Notes: generated by a model not told the origin, from the sequence alone. DNA of 45,248 nucleotides from Streptomyces sp. YIM 98790 (GCF_011421595.1 NZ_WTLH01000028.1:1-45248), one strand, 5' to 3'; shown: positions 7,714-16,780, counted from the stretch's first letter. Translations and numbers: made by a program.

Positions 7714-8469
7714 TCAGGGGTGCAGCAGGTGCAGGCGGCCCGGCTGGGATTCCATGTGCAGGCCCTCGCGGACATCGCGGGCGGGGAGGCCGTCGACGTC
7801 CAGGCGGCAGGCTCCCCAGGTGCCGTCCAGGGACAGTGCGCGGACCCGGCGTACACCGAAGGCGGGGCCGTCCACCTGAAGCAGGTCGTCGTTGTCGGTC
7901 AGGCGGATCCGCAGTGGCTGGTCTCCCGGGAGGGTGATCTTCTCCTCGTCCAGGAGGAGGTTCGCTGCCCTGTCCGCGGCGGGTTGCAGGGGAATCACCG
8001 CCGCCTCGCGTACGCCGAGTTCGGACTGGCCCTGCGCGAGGCGGGCGGCGATGACGGGCCGGCGGTATGCGCGCAGGGTGTCCTGTTCCGGGTGGCCGTG
8101 CTGTCCGGGGTGTCCGATCAGCAGGGGCAGCCGCCACAGTGCCGCGGCCCGCATGGCCTCCTCCGGCCCGGGTCCCCCGGTGTGGACGAGCAGGTCGGCT
8201 TCGGGACGGTCCGGGCCGTGCTGTCCGGACGCGTGCTGTGCCCTCCGCGGCACGGGGGTGACGTCCGTGCTGCGCACCCCGTGGGCGGCCAGAAACCGGC
8301 GCAGCGTACGGGCCCGGTCGCGGTCGGCGCGGCTCCAGCCGCGCACCACTCCCACCACCGGCGGGGTGTCCGAGGAGGGCAGTGTCCGGGCCAGCCGCAC
8401 CGCGGCGGTGTGCAGGCGTTCCTGGCTGTGCTGGGCAGGAGCGGGCTCGGTTGCGGACCAGGTGCGCAT
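7714..8469 (-). CDS. Unknown protein A, paralog of the protein at 10420
   Basis: A 251-residue soluble protein from ATG 8469. It shares its plan with the 254-residue product at 10420-11184: an N-terminal nucleotide-fold-like half (VVGVVRGWSRADRDRARTLRRFLAAHGVRSTDVTPVPRR), a middle strand-helix pair (EADLLVHTGGPGPEEAMRAAALWRLPLL), a basic segment (RAYRRPVIAARLAQG) and an end in ...PGRLHLLHP versus ...PGRLHLITP. The lipid and sugar kinase families that flank phosphofructokinases came to mind, but no kinase signature is visible. It sits beside pfkA with its own MerR-type operator. Function unknown. Confidence 0.75.
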   Translation of the reverse strand: MRTWSATEPAPAQHSQERLHTAAVRLARTLPSSDTPPVVGVVRGWSRADRDRARTLRRFLAAHGVRSTDVTPVPRRAQHASGQHGPDRPEADLLVHTGGPGPEEAMRAAALWRLPLLIGHPGQHGHPEQDTLRAYRRPVIAARLAQGQSELGVREAAVIPLQPAADRAANLLLDEEKITLPGDQPLRIRLTDNDDLLQVDGPAFGVRRVRALSLDGTWGACRLDVDGLPARDVREGLHMESQPGRLHLLHP

Positions 8470-8689
8470 GCAGGGCTCCCGTGCTGTGGCGAGGAAGAGA
8501 AAGAATGTGAGGCGGCCGACCGGTGCCCGATCCGCAGGCAGGCAGGCAGGCAGGCCGGGCGGGCGGTGGGCCCGCGAGCCCCGGCCGGGGGAAACGGGGG
8601 CCCGCGGGCGGCGGCCGGCACGCTGCGGGGAGGCTGGCCGTCCCGCTCGGGGCGAGCGGGCAGGATGCACGCGGAGCCCCGGCCGCACA

Positions 8690-8712
8690 TCTCTAACCTA
8701 GCGGGAGAGTAG
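8690..8712 (-). promoter_or_regulatory. MerR-type operator/promoter of protein A
   Basis: Read on the minus strand: CTACTCT-CCCGCT-AGGTTAG followed by AGA, giving a -10 TAGAGA. Both arms match the merR1 operator at six of seven positions. The predicted transcript has a leader of about 210 bases before ATG 8469; within it 8533-8556 is a short CAGG tandem tract. Confidence 0.6.
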
Positions 8713-9220
8713 CCCCGCTGTGAAGCAGCCACTGCCGGGAACACCTCACGGGTTCGACTCATCCGTTGCGGCAGGGTCTGGAGCGGTATCGGTGCCGGTC
8801 GGCCGGGCCGGAAGCCCGGTGCCGCCGTCTGTTGCGCAGCCTTCCGCCCGGGTCTGGCGGCGCCCGTGTGCTGGTGGCCGGCGAGGCCTCGCCTGGCCGG
8901 GGAGTCGAAGGGGGAGACTCCGCGCGGGGGGCCCGGGTGCGGGAACCGCCCGAGCCGCTGCCCCGCCGCCGCGTCTCCCGGGGCGGCGCGGGAGAGATGA
9001 CCGTGCGCTCCTGCCCGGACCGCCGCGGGCCTGTGGGGCGACTCTGCCGTTGGGGTAGGTTTACGGGCGGTGGTACGCGCCGATCCGGCGCTCTCGCGGG
9101 CCCCGCGCCCCGGCCGGGCTGTTCTCCTGCCGGCGGCGGTGCCGCGGTCCGCCGCCCCCGGGCCGCACCGTGGCGGCCGGGGTCCGTCACTGCACCCGCA
9201 CCTGCAGGAGTCTGTCAGTC
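8713..9220. other. Intergenic region between protein A and pfkA
   Basis: About 500 bases with no convincing gene. Frames are open by chance but lack family motifs. It holds the pfkA promoter element at 9039-9061 and then a 160-base leader ending in CAGGAG and the pfkA ATG. I see nothing else in it. Confidence 0.5.
9039..9061 (+). promoter_or_regulatory. MerR-type operator/promoter of pfkA
   Basis: CGACTCT-GCCGTT-GGGGTAG (9039-9058) with -10 TAGGTT (9056-9061), the same -10 as merR1. CTGTGG at 9031-9036 is a fair -35 at the 19-bp spacing. The right arm matches the merR1 operator at six of seven bases, the left at five of seven. Confidence 0.6.
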
Positions 9221-10246
9221 ATGCGTATCGGTGTCCTTACCTCCGGCGGCGACTGTCCGGGTCTCAACGCCGTCATCCGCTCCATGGTGCACCGCGCCGT
9301 CGCCGGCCACGGTGACGAGGTGATCGGTTTCCGGGACGGCTGGAGGGGTCTGCTGGACGGCGACCACCTCAAGCTCGACCTCGACGCGGTCAGCGGCATC
9401 CTCGCCCGTGGCGGCACCATCCTCGGAGCCTCCCGGGTCCGGCCCGACCGGCTGCCGGACGGGGCGGAGCGGGTCGGGAGCCGCCTGGCCGAGCACGGCC
9501 TCGACGCGGTCGTCGCCATCGGCGGGGAGGGCACCCTCACCGCGGCCCGGCTGATGGCCGACCGCGGTCTGCCGCTGATCGGGGTGCCCAAGACCATCGA
9601 CAACGACATCGCGCTCACCGATGTCACCTTCGGCTTCGACACCGCCGTCAGCGTCGCCACCCAGGCCCTGGACCGGCTCAAGACCACCGCCGAATCCCAT
9701 CAGCGCATCCTGATCGTGGAGGTCATGGGCCGACGCACCGGCTGGATCGCCCTGCACTGCGGCATGGCGGCCGGCGCCCACGCCGTCATCGTCCCCGAAC
9801 GCCCCTTCGATATCGAGGAGCTGACCGCGAAGGTCCGCGACCGCTTCACGGCCGGTAAGCGCTTCGCGATCGTCGTGGCCGCCGAAGGGGCCACACCCGC
9901 CCCCGGCACGATCGACTTCGACGAGGGCGGCACCGACGTCCACGGCCATCCCCGGTTCGCCGGCATCGCCCGCCAGCTCGCCCGGGAACTGGAACGCCGC
10001 CTGGACAAGGAAGCCCGGCCGGTCGTCCTCGGACACCTCCAGCGCGGCGGCACCCCCACCGCATACGACCGCATCCTCGCCACCCGCTTCGGCCGGCACG
10101 CCGTCGAAGCCGCCCACCGCCGCGACTTCGGCACCATGACCGCCCTGCGCGGCACGCAGATCATCACGGTGCCCCTCGCGGATGCCGTCCCCGCCCGGAA
10201 AACCGTCCCGGCCGCCCGCTGCGCCGAAGCCGCCTGCGTGCTCTGA
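9221..10246 (+). CDS. pfkA: 6-phosphofructokinase
   Basis: A 341-residue phosphofructokinase, ATG 9221 behind CAGGAG. Motifs: TSGGDCPGLNAVIR (8-21), GGEGTLTAAR (phosphate-donor loop), PKTIDNDIALTDVTFGFDTA (catalytic Asp block), EVMGRRTGWIAL and LGHLQRGGTPTAYDR (sugar-phosphate binding). The donor loop has Gly where pyrophosphate-dependent enzymes carry Asp, so ATP is the likely donor. It commits fructose 6-phosphate to glycolysis in the cytosol. Being an extra, accessory copy, flanked by two paralogous unknown proteins and behind a MerR-type promoter, it looks like a conditional isoenzyme. Confidence 0.93.
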   Translation: MRIGVLTSGGDCPGLNAVIRSMVHRAVAGHGDEVIGFRDGWRGLLDGDHLKLDLDAVSGILARGGTILGASRVRPDRLPDGAERVGSRLAEHGLDAVVAIGGEGTLTAARLMADRGLPLIGVPKTIDNDIALTDVTFGFDTAVSVATQALDRLKTTAESHQRILIVEVMGRRTGWIALHCGMAAGAHAVIVPERPFDIEELTAKVRDRFTAGKRFAIVVAAEGATPAPGTIDFDEGGTDVHGHPRFAGIARQLARELERRLDKEARPVVLGHLQRGGTPTAYDRILATRFGRHAVEAAHRRDFGTMTALRGTQIITVPLADAVPARKTVPAARCAEAACVL

Positions 10247-10332
10247 GGCCCGGCGCCCCGTCCTCCCGGGGTCGTGGCCGGGGCCAGGACCGGCGGGGAC
10301 CGCCTCGGCCAATGGCGCGCACGACCCACCGC

Positions 10333-10355
10333 ATACTCTTACGTTGCGTTAAGGT
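10333..10355 (+). promoter_or_regulatory. MerR-type operator/promoter of protein B
   Basis: ATACTCT-TACGTT-GCGTTAA (10333-10352) with -10 TAAGGT (10350-10355). It shares ACTCT and GCGTTA in register with the DUF2795 site. A second dyad, CTTACGTT/GCGTTAAG, occupies 10338-10353. It is 65 bases before the ATG at 10420. Confidence 0.55.
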
Positions 10356-10419
10356 TGGAGTCCGCGCTGGTGGTGCTTTGGAGTCATCCGCGCCCAGCCT
10401 GCCGGTCAGGAGCCCTGAG

Positions 10420-11184
10420 ATGACACACCACCCCGGTGCACCGCTCAAGAACCCTCGTGCTCCCCGGCCCGGGGCCGACGCGGCGCACAGCCGGCTGCTC
10501 ACGGCCGCCGCCCGGCTTGCCGAGACCGGGGCCGCACACCGGCTCGTGGTGGGCATCCTGCGCGGGGCGGGCGCCCGGGACCGCGAACAGACGCATGCCC
10601 TGCGCGGCCATCTCGCCGCACACGGCATCACCAGCCGGGATCTCGGACCGCTCCCGCCGGAGCCGGACCACCGCGGCACGCAGCCCTTCCCGCGGCCCCG
10701 GGTCCACCTGCTGCTGCACGACGGGGACTTCCGCCCGCTGCAGGCGCTGCGCCTGGCCGCCCAGTGGCAGCTGCCGCTGCTCAGCCCTTACCTCCCGCCC
10801 GGCGAGGAGGAGACCGGCACGGTCTTCCGGGCACGGCGCCGCGCCGTCATGGCCGCGTGGCGGCCCGGCGAGGCCCGGGACATCGCCGTGCACCGCCTGA
10901 CCGTCTACCCGGTCCTTCCCGGGGCCGGCCGTCTGAGCCTCGACCTCGACGGCGAGCCACTCCTGCCGCCCGCCGGAGCGGCGGCCCACCTCACCCTCAC
11001 CCCGGACGGCCGTCTCGCCCTGCGTCTGGGCGACGATCCACGGCACCGGACCGCCGACCGCATCGTGTGCCGGGCCGGCAGCGCGGACTTCCGTCTCGAC
11101 CTGGACGGCACCCACACCACCCGCCTGACGGGCCCGCTGCGGGTCGAGGCGCTGCCCGGGCGCCTGCATCTCATCACGCCATGA
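10420..11184 (+). CDS. Unknown protein B, paralog of the protein at 7714-8469
   Basis: A 254-residue soluble protein, ATG 10420 behind TCAGGAG. Its blocks match protein A in order: RLLTAAARLAETGAAHRLVVGILRGAGARDREQTHALRGHLAAHGITSRDLGPLPPEP, then VHLLLHDGDFRPLQALRLAAQWQLPLLSPY, then RARRRAVMAAWRPGEARDIAVHRLTVYPVLPGAGRLSLDLDGE, and the C-terminus LPGRLHLITP. The second half reads as a small beta-rich domain. No catalytic motif is recognised. The paralogs bracket pfkA, and each gene has its own copy of the same promoter element, suggesting joint action. Confidence 0.75.
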   Translation: MTHHPGAPLKNPRAPRPGADAAHSRLLTAAARLAETGAAHRLVVGILRGAGARDREQTHALRGHLAAHGITSRDLGPLPPEPDHRGTQPFPRPRVHLLLHDGDFRPLQALRLAAQWQLPLLSPYLPPGEEETGTVFRARRRAVMAAWRPGEARDIAVHRLTVYPVLPGAGRLSLDLDGEPLLPPAGAAAHLTLTPDGRLALRLGDDPRHRTADRIVCRAGSADFRLDLDGTHTTRLTGPLRVEALPGRLHLITP

Positions 11185-11531
11185 CCCGCACCGGCTCCAC
11201 CGCCTGGTGACGGCCTGGCATCGCGAGCACCGTCCCCGGCTCCGACGGCCGAGTGCGTCAGTTCCCCCACCGCCGCGGTCACCGCACTGGTCCCCCTCGC
11301 ACCGCGTCGGGCCGCCCGCCGGCCGTGCGTCCTGCGGCGAGCCCGGTGCCCCCTCGGCCGGAAGTCGTAGTGCGGCCCGGCCGGCCCCTCCGATCGTCGG
11401 TGCCGAAGCTCGGCACGCGGGGCGATGGCGCCGCACCCGCCGCTGCCTAGCCTCGGCAGCAGCCGCGCCCGGTGCAGGAGCGCCGGACCGTGAGCGGCAC
11501 GGGAGCGGCGGGCACGAGGGAGGAGACCACG
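11185..11531 (+). other. Intergenic region before the ABC exporter operon
   Basis: About 350 bases without a supported gene. A TAGCCT at 11448-11453 could be a -10 for the operon, as in other actinomycete DesK-linked ABC clusters, but no clear -35 or operator was found. Confidence 0.35.
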
Positions 11532-12455
11532 GTGATCGAAGCAGTCGCCCTGACCAAGGAGTACCGGGGCCTGCGGGCGGTGGACGGGCTGAGCTTCACG
11601 GTGAAGGCGGGGCAGGTGACCGGGTTCCTGGGGCCGAACGGGGCCGGGAAGACCACCACCATGCGGATGATCATGGGGTTGCAGCGTCCCACTGCCGGCA
11701 CGGTCACCGTCTGCTGACAGCGGTACGAGGAGCTGCCCGCTCCGCTGCACCAGGTGGGTGCGCTGCTGGACGCCTCGGCGTTCCACCGCCGCAGAAGGGC
11801 CTGGCACCATCTGCTGTGCCTGGCGCAGAGCAACGGCATCGGACGGCGCCGGGTGGAGCAGGTTCTTCAGCAGGTCGGCCTCGGGGATGCGGCCCGTCGG
11901 CGCGCCGGTACCTTCTCGCTGGGCATGGCGCAGCGACTGGGCATCGCCGCCGCGCTGCTGGGCGATCCGGCCGTGCTGCTGTTCGACGAGCCGGTCAACG
12001 GGCTCGACCCCGAAGGCGTGCGCTGGATCCGGGACCTGATGCGCACGCTGGCCGCCGAGGGGCGCACGGTCCTGGTCTCCAGTCACCTGCTCCATGAGAT
12101 GGCGCTGACGGCCGACCACCTGATCGTCATCGGCCGCGGCAGGCTCCTGGCCGACACCCCCACAAGGGAGTTTCTGCAGCGTGGCGGCCGGCGCGCGGTG
12201 CTGGTCCGTCTCGCCCACGGGCCGGACCCCGCCTTCGCCGCCCGCCTGACCGGGGCAGGCGGCCAGGTCGGCACCTGCCCGGACGGAGCCTTGCGGGTCT
12301 GCGGACTGGACAGTGCCCGCATCGGGGCCCTCGCCGCGAGCGGCGGTGTCGCCCTCGCCGAGCTCACCCCGCAGACCGGCACACTGGAGGAGGTCTTCAT
12401 GGAGACCACCCGCGAACACCTGGAGTACGCCACCGGGGAGGGGGCCGCCCGATGA
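11532..12455 (+). pseudogene. ABC transporter ATP-binding protein, interrupted by an in-frame TGA
   Basis: The reading frame from GTG 11532 (GAGGAG upstream) encodes a drug-type ABC ATPase of about 307 codons: Walker [10 protein letters not shown] (34-42), a signature-like FSLGMAQRLGIAAAL, Walker B VLLFDEPVNGLDPEG and the switch-His region VSSHLLHEM. Codon 62 (11715-11717) is TGA; the frame is otherwise open on both sides. The context GTVTVC-stop-QRYEEL suggests a Gly codon GGA changed by one base. A downstream GTG at 11757 could restart, but without Walker A. The adjoining permease overlaps its stop. It may be dead, read through, or a sequencing error. Confidence 0.8.
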
Positions 12456-13261
12456 GTGCGCAGACCATCGCACCTCCGCGTGCCCTGTTCACCCACGCGC
12501 TGCGCGCGGAGTGGACAAAGCTCCGCACTCTGCCCTCCACCCGGTGGTCACTGCTCGCCTTCGCCGTGATCGGGGTGACGCTCTCCCTGCTGATCAGCAT
12601 CGGCAATGCCGTTGCCTACCCGGAGATGTCCGCCGCCGAGCAGGCCGGGTTCTCTCCGCTGAGCATGTCCCTGTTCGGTCTGATTTTCGCCCAGCTCGCC
12701 CTGGCCGTGCTCGGTATCTCGGTGGTGACCGGCGAGTACGCCAGCGGGATGATCGCCCCCAGTCTCGCTGCGGTGCCCCGCCGCAGTCGGCTGCTTGCAG
12801 CCAAGACAGTGGCGTTCACCGGTGTCGGCCTGCTGGCCGGAACCCTGACCGGGACCGGCATGTTCCTGGCCGGCCAGGCCGTGTTCGCCCGGCAGAACAT
12901 GCCCCACCTGGCCCCCGGTAGCTGGAACGATCCCGGGGTGGTGCGGGCGGTCGCCGGGGTGGGCCTGTACTGCGCGGCACTGGGGCTGCTGGCCCTGGCC
13001 ATCGGCACCCTGACCCGTCACACCGCCGGCGCCGTCGGCATCATGGTGGCGATCATCGTGCTGGTGCCCTCCCTGGGCGGCGCACTGCCCGAGGCCTGGG
13101 CACAGACCTTCGACCGGTACTGGCCCACCAACGCCGGGCTCCAGCTCGTCCTGCACAGCCAGGACGGACTGGCCCCCTGGACCGGGTTCGCGGTGCTGTG
13201 CGCCTTCACCACCGCCGTGCTGGCCGCGGCGTTCGCCGCGTTCCGGCGCCGGGACATCTGA
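12452..13261 (+). CDS. ABC-2 type transporter permease
   Basis: A 269-residue membrane protein with six hydrophobic segments, opening with LFTHALRAEWTKLRTLPSTRWSLL, the usual start of actinomycete ABC-2 permeases, and containing the conserved GEYASGMI block after the second helix. Its ATG overlaps the ATPase stop by four bases (ATGA), so the pair formed an exporter of unknown substrate. With the ATPase interrupted, it may now be without a partner. Confidence 0.88.
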   Translation: MSAQTIAPPRALFTHALRAEWTKLRTLPSTRWSLLAFAVIGVTLSLLISIGNAVAYPEMSAAEQAGFSPLSMSLFGLIFAQLALAVLGISVVTGEYASGMIAPSLAAVPRRSRLLAAKTVAFTGVGLLAGTLTGTGMFLAGQAVFARQNMPHLAPGSWNDPGVVRAVAGVGLYCAALGLLALAIGTLTRHTAGAVGIMVAIIVLVPSLGGALPEAWAQTFDRYWPTNAGLQLVLHSQDGLAPWTGFAVLCAFTTAVLAAAFAAFRRRDI

Positions 13262-13262
13262 T

Positions 13263-14582
13263 ATGACCGGCCCTGTTCTCGTGGCCCTCATGCCGTGGCC
13301 CCGCCGCACCGCCCCGGGACGGCCCGCCGGGGCGGTACGGTCCCCGGCGGACCGGCAGCGGCGGGTGGACCGGGCCGTGGCCGCCGCGACCTGGCCCCTT
13401 ACCGTCCTGCTCACGCTCACCCGGGGCTGGGTGGAGGAGCACGAGGGAAGCTGGGTCCGCAGCCAGGCGCCCAGCCTGGCCTTCCGGCACCTTCCCGGCC
13501 CTGCCGGGGAGGGACCCGGCGCATTGACCACGCTGCTCGGCCACTGGCCCCTGGCGCTGACCGTGCTGTTCTGCGTACCGGGGCTGACCGCCTGGGCCGC
13601 GCTGGACCGGCGTAACCGGCCCGAATGGCTGCTGGCGCTGGCGGTGCTGTGGCTGCTGCTGTTCGGCAACATCGCCCCCGTCGCGATCGCCCTCTACAGC
13701 TACGCCGCCTGGTTCACCGACCGCCGCCGGCTCGCCGCCTGGTCGGCCGCCGCGGCGGCGGCCTTCGCCGCTGGCCTGGGGAACCCCGCCGCCGTGGGCT
13801 GGTCCACCCCGGCGGTGTATCTGGTCGCCCTCCTCACCCCCGTCAGCCTGGGCCTGTGGGCCGGTACCCGCCGCCGGCTCGTGGCCACCCTCCGGGAACG
13901 TGCCGAACATCTGGAGCGCGAGCAGCGGCTGCTGGCCGAACGCGCCACGGCCGCCGAACGCACCCGGATCGCCCGGGAAATGCACGACGTGGTCGCCCAC
14001 CGGGTCAGCCTGATGGTGCTCCAGGCCGGCGGCCTGGAGCTCTCCACCGGTGACCCGGCCGCTGCCGCCTGCGCCGAACGCATCCGCCTCACCGGCCGCG
14101 AGGCGCTCGGCGAACTGCGCGGCGTCCTGGGAGCGCTCCACGACGCAGCGGACACCGGCGCCCCCACCGCGCCCCCGCCGGTCCTGGCCGACCTCGACCA
14201 CCTGATCCAGGAATGGCGCACCGCCGGGATGACCGTCCACTACGCCGCCACCGGCACCCCCCGGCCGCTGGCCGCAGCGGTGGAACGCGCCGCCTACCGG
14301 GTGGCACAGGAAGCCCTCACCAACGCCGACAAACACGCCCCCGGTCACCCCCTCCGCCTGACCCTCCACCACGGCCCGCGGCAGCTCACCGTCACAGCTG
14401 TCAACCCCGCACCTCCCGCCGGCACCGGGGCCCGGACCGGCGGCTACGGCCTGACCGGACTGCGCGAACGCATCACCCTGCTGGGCGGCGCGTTCACCGC
14501 CGGGCCGCATCCGCCCGGCATGTGGCGCCTGCATGCCGCCCTGCCGGCCGGTGAACCGCCCGGACAGGAGCCCCACCGGTGA
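13263..14582 (+). CDS. Sensor histidine kinase, DesK/NarL-linked (HisKA_3) type
   Basis: A 439-residue membrane kinase. Four to five hydrophobic helices fill about residues 40-200. A HisKA_3 dimerisation domain with the phospho-acceptor His follows (RTRIAREMHDVVAHRVSLMVLQ; His in EMHD), and then an HATPase domain with the N box (AQEALTNADKHA) and G box (GGYGLTGLRERI). It starts two bases after the permease stop and its end overlaps the response regulator start (GTGA), so it senses a signal linked to the exporter. It appears intact, unlike its cognate regulator. Confidence 0.9.
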   Translation: MTGPVLVALMPWPRRTAPGRPAGAVRSPADRQRRVDRAVAAATWPLTVLLTLTRGWVEEHEGSWVRSQAPSLAFRHLPGPAGEGPGALTTLLGHWPLALTVLFCVPGLTAWAALDRRNRPEWLLALAVLWLLLFGNIAPVAIALYSYAAWFTDRRRLAAWSAAAAAAFAAGLGNPAAVGWSTPAVYLVALLTPVSLGLWAGTRRRLVATLRERAEHLEREQRLLAERATAAERTRIAREMHDVVAHRVSLMVLQAGGLELSTGDPAAAACAERIRLTGREALGELRGVLGALHDAADTGAPTAPPPVLADLDHLIQEWRTAGMTVHYAATGTPRPLAAAVERAAYRVAQEALTNADKHAPGHPLRLTLHHGPRQLTVTAVNPAPPAGTGARTGGYGLTGLRERITLLGGAFTAGPHPPGMWRLHAALPAGEPPGQEPHR

Positions 14583-15221
14583 ACATGCTGATCGCCGACG
14601 ACGAACAGCTCGTCCGTCACGGCCTGCGGATGATCCTGGACGCCGCCGACGACATCGAGGTGATCGGCGAGGCCGGCGACGGAGACGAACCCTCGCCCTG
14701 GCCCGGGAACTGGCCCCCGACGTGGTCCTGCTGGACATCCGCATGCCCGGCACCGACGAACTGACCGCGGCCACGCGCCTGGCCGCCCTGCCCCGGCCAC
14801 CCGCCGTCCTCATCCTGACCACCTTCGACCTGGACACCTACGTCCACCAGGCCCTGCGCGCCGGCGCAACGGGTTTCCTGCTCAAGGACACCCCGCCCCG
14901 CGACCTGATCAACGCCGTCCGCGCCCTCCACCAGGGCGATGCCCTGCTGGCACCGCGCGTGACCAGACGCCTGCTGGAGAAATACGCCACCGCGGCGCCC
15001 GGGACACCGCCACTGCCGCCCGCCGCCTCGACCCCCTGAGCGAACGCGAACGCGCCGTACTGCTGGCCGTGGTCCGCGGGATGTCCAACGCCGAGGCCGG
15101 CCGCGCCCTCGGCATGCGCGAGGCCACCGTCAAGGCACACGTCAGCAGCATCCTCGCCGAACTCGGCCTGGCCAACCGCGTCCGGGCCGCCATCCTCGCC
15201 CACGACGCGGGCTGGCTCTGA
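14579..15221 (+). pseudogene. LuxR-type response regulator with two frameshifts
   Basis: Three frames must be joined. Frame 1 (14579-14690) encodes MNMLIADDEQLVRHGLRMIL with the acidic pocket. Frame 2 (14690 to about 15000) gives LALARELAPDVVLLDIRMPGTDELTA (phospho-acceptor Asp) and the Thr/Lys signature region to LLEKYATA. Frame 3 (to 15221) gives DPLSERERAVLLAVVRGMSNAEAGRALGMREATVKAHVSSILAELGL, a complete LuxR helix-turn-helix. The first slip is near 14690 (GAACCCTCG, one base short); the second lies between about 14990 and 15035. All domains remain conserved, so this is either recent decay or assembly error. Confidence 0.8.
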
Positions 15222-15398
15222 ACCGGTAACGGCGCCGGCCGGACACCGGCAGCCCGGGACACAGCCCGAGGCCGGCACCGGGTGCTGCGCACGAACCGAC
15301 CAACCAGCGAACCAGCGGACGGCTCCGGCCCGCCGGTGAACGAGCCGCCCCTCCCCGGCGTTGACCGGGAACGCGAAGCGGCCCAGGATGAGACCGGA

Positions 15399-15947
15399 AT
15401 GGAAAACCAGGACAACATCCACGCCCGGCTGACCGCATTCGGCAGCCAACTGATCGACGTCCACCGCCGGCTCCGCAGCGAACTCACACGCATCAGCGAC
15501 GAGATGGACGACTTCCTCGACGGCGGCGCCCGGCCGCCCGCTGATCTGCAAGCCCACTGCCTGGCCTTCTGCTCGGCACTGGAACGCCACCACACCAGCG
15601 AGGAACACGACGCCTTTCCCGCGCTGGCCGGGCAGCACCCCGGGCTGGCCGCCGTGCTGGACAAGCTGCGCGAGGACCACCGGCTGGTCTCCGGCATCCT
15701 GCGGCGGCTGGAGCACCTGATCAAGGACCTGACGCCCCGGGCCCGCAACAACCCCCGCGAGGCCCGGCGGCTGCGCGGGGAACTCGACGGCCAGACGGCC
15801 ATCCTGGAATCCCACTTCCGGTTCGAGGAGCGCACCCTCACCGACGCGCTCAACACCCTGCGCGCCCCGGAGTGGGAAGCCACACCACCCGCCTTCCTGC
15901 ACATCCGCCCGCCCGCCCCGCCGGACACCGGGCCGCACACACCCTGA
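15399..15947 (+). CDS. Hemerythrin HHE-domain protein
   Basis: A 182-residue helical protein. His and Glu residues are placed as in di-iron HHE domains: ALERHHTSEEHDAFPAL, LREDHRLVSGILRRL and LESHFRFEERTLTDAL. The ATG at 15399 has AGGA ten bases upstream; an in-frame GTG at 15336 would add 21 residues. Such proteins bind oxygen, NO or iron. It stands alone after the broken two-component operon. Confidence 0.85.
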   Translation: MENQDNIHARLTAFGSQLIDVHRRLRSELTRISDEMDDFLDGGARPPADLQAHCLAFCSALERHHTSEEHDAFPALAGQHPGLAAVLDKLREDHRLVSGILRRLEHLIKDLTPRARNNPREARRLRGELDGQTAILESHFRFEERTLTDALNTLRAPEWEATPPAFLHIRPPAPPDTGPHTP

Positions 15948-16063
15948 CCCCGACCCTGACCGGGCACCGAGAACACCAGGCACCCGGCACCCGCCCGGCC
16001 GCCGGGCAGGGGGAGCAGGGACGCCGGCACGGGAGGTCGCGGCTCTCCCGCCGGCCCACCGCA

Positions 16064-16780
16064 CTACCGCACCCGTTGCAGCCAGCCGCCCGGGTGGCAG
16101 GTGAGGCCGTAGCGTTCCAGGTCCCGGCGCTGCCGGAATGCGGCCCCCTGCGCACTGGCGAGCCAGTCGCGCACGGCGGGCTGCACCCCGCCGGGCATGC
16201 CCGGCGGGCGGAGTCCGGGCACGTCCACGATGCCGTCCTCGGCGATGAAGAAGCCGCCGAGGGGCACCAGCGGGGCGAAGTGCCGCAGCGCCGCGAGGGT
16301 GGTGTCGTAGGTGTGGAGGGTGTCCTCCACGACCAGGCACCGCGCGCCGGCCGGCAGCGCGGCGGCGACGCGGCGGGCGGTGTCCGGGGCGGTGATGTCG
16401 CCCTCCAGCAGGGTGATCTCCCGCCCGTATCCGGGGTCGGCCGCCGGCAGGGCGGCGCGGGCCTTGTCCTGCCGCACATCCACCGAGACCACCCGCACCT
16501 CCGCCGGGACACGCCCGTACCCGGCGAGAGCACGCAGCCGGTCGCGGAACCACAGGGCGGCCCCGCCGAAGTGGGTGCCGAGCTCCACCACGGCCTGGCT
16601 GCGGGAGAGCCACATCAGGTGCTCCATCAGCCGCAGATCCTCGGGGAACTTCTTGATCCGCACCCCGGCGTACACATCCCGCAGGTGCTGGCGCTCGCGC
16701 GCGTGCCAGTACGTGACCAGTGGCTGCTCCAGCTCCGCCTCGACACGGGGCGGCAACTGCTCGTCCTCTCCGGTGTCCAT
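16064..16780 (-). CDS. CmcI-like class I SAM-dependent methyltransferase
   Basis: A 238-residue protein, ATG 16780 behind GGAGGGAG. It has a CmcI-family start (YAGVRIKKFPEDLRLMEHLMW), a Rossmann-type motif I VVELGTHFGGAALWFRDRL, the acidic strand VVSVDVRQDK, the block GDITAPDTARRVAA and LVVEDTLHTYDTTLAALRHFAPLVPLGGFFIAEDGIVD. CmcI relatives (once called cephalosporin hydroxylases) methylate diverse small molecules, often beside glycosyl or antibiotic pathways; none is seen here. It stands alone. Confidence 0.8.
   Translation of the reverse strand: MDTGEDEQLPPRVEAELEQPLVTYWHARERQHLRDVYAGVRIKKFPEDLRLMEHLMWLSRSQAVVELGTHFGGAALWFRDRLRALAGYGRVPAEVRVVSVDVRQDKARAALPAADPGYGREITLLEGDITAPDTARRVAAALPAGARCLVVEDTLHTYDTTLAALRHFAPLVPLGGFFIAEDGIVDVPGLRPPGMPGGVQPAVRDWLASAQGAAFRQRRDLERYGLTCHPGGWLQRVR

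Noticed and set aside
8533..8556. CAGG tandem repeat as a possible phase-variation tract
   Set aside because: There are only about four units, the tract is not inside a supported gene, and it is imperfect. It is likely low-complexity upstream sequence.
8713..9220. tRNA-like GGGTTCGACTC in the pfkA upstream region
   Set aside because: Only a T-loop-like string is present. No acceptor, D or anticodon stems can be drawn around it.
11700..11730. Selenocysteine recoding of the TGA in the ABC ATPase
   Set aside because: The TGA stands where a Gly is expected after a beta strand, not at a catalytic Cys, and no selenocysteine insertion hairpin was recognised. A point mutation is simpler.
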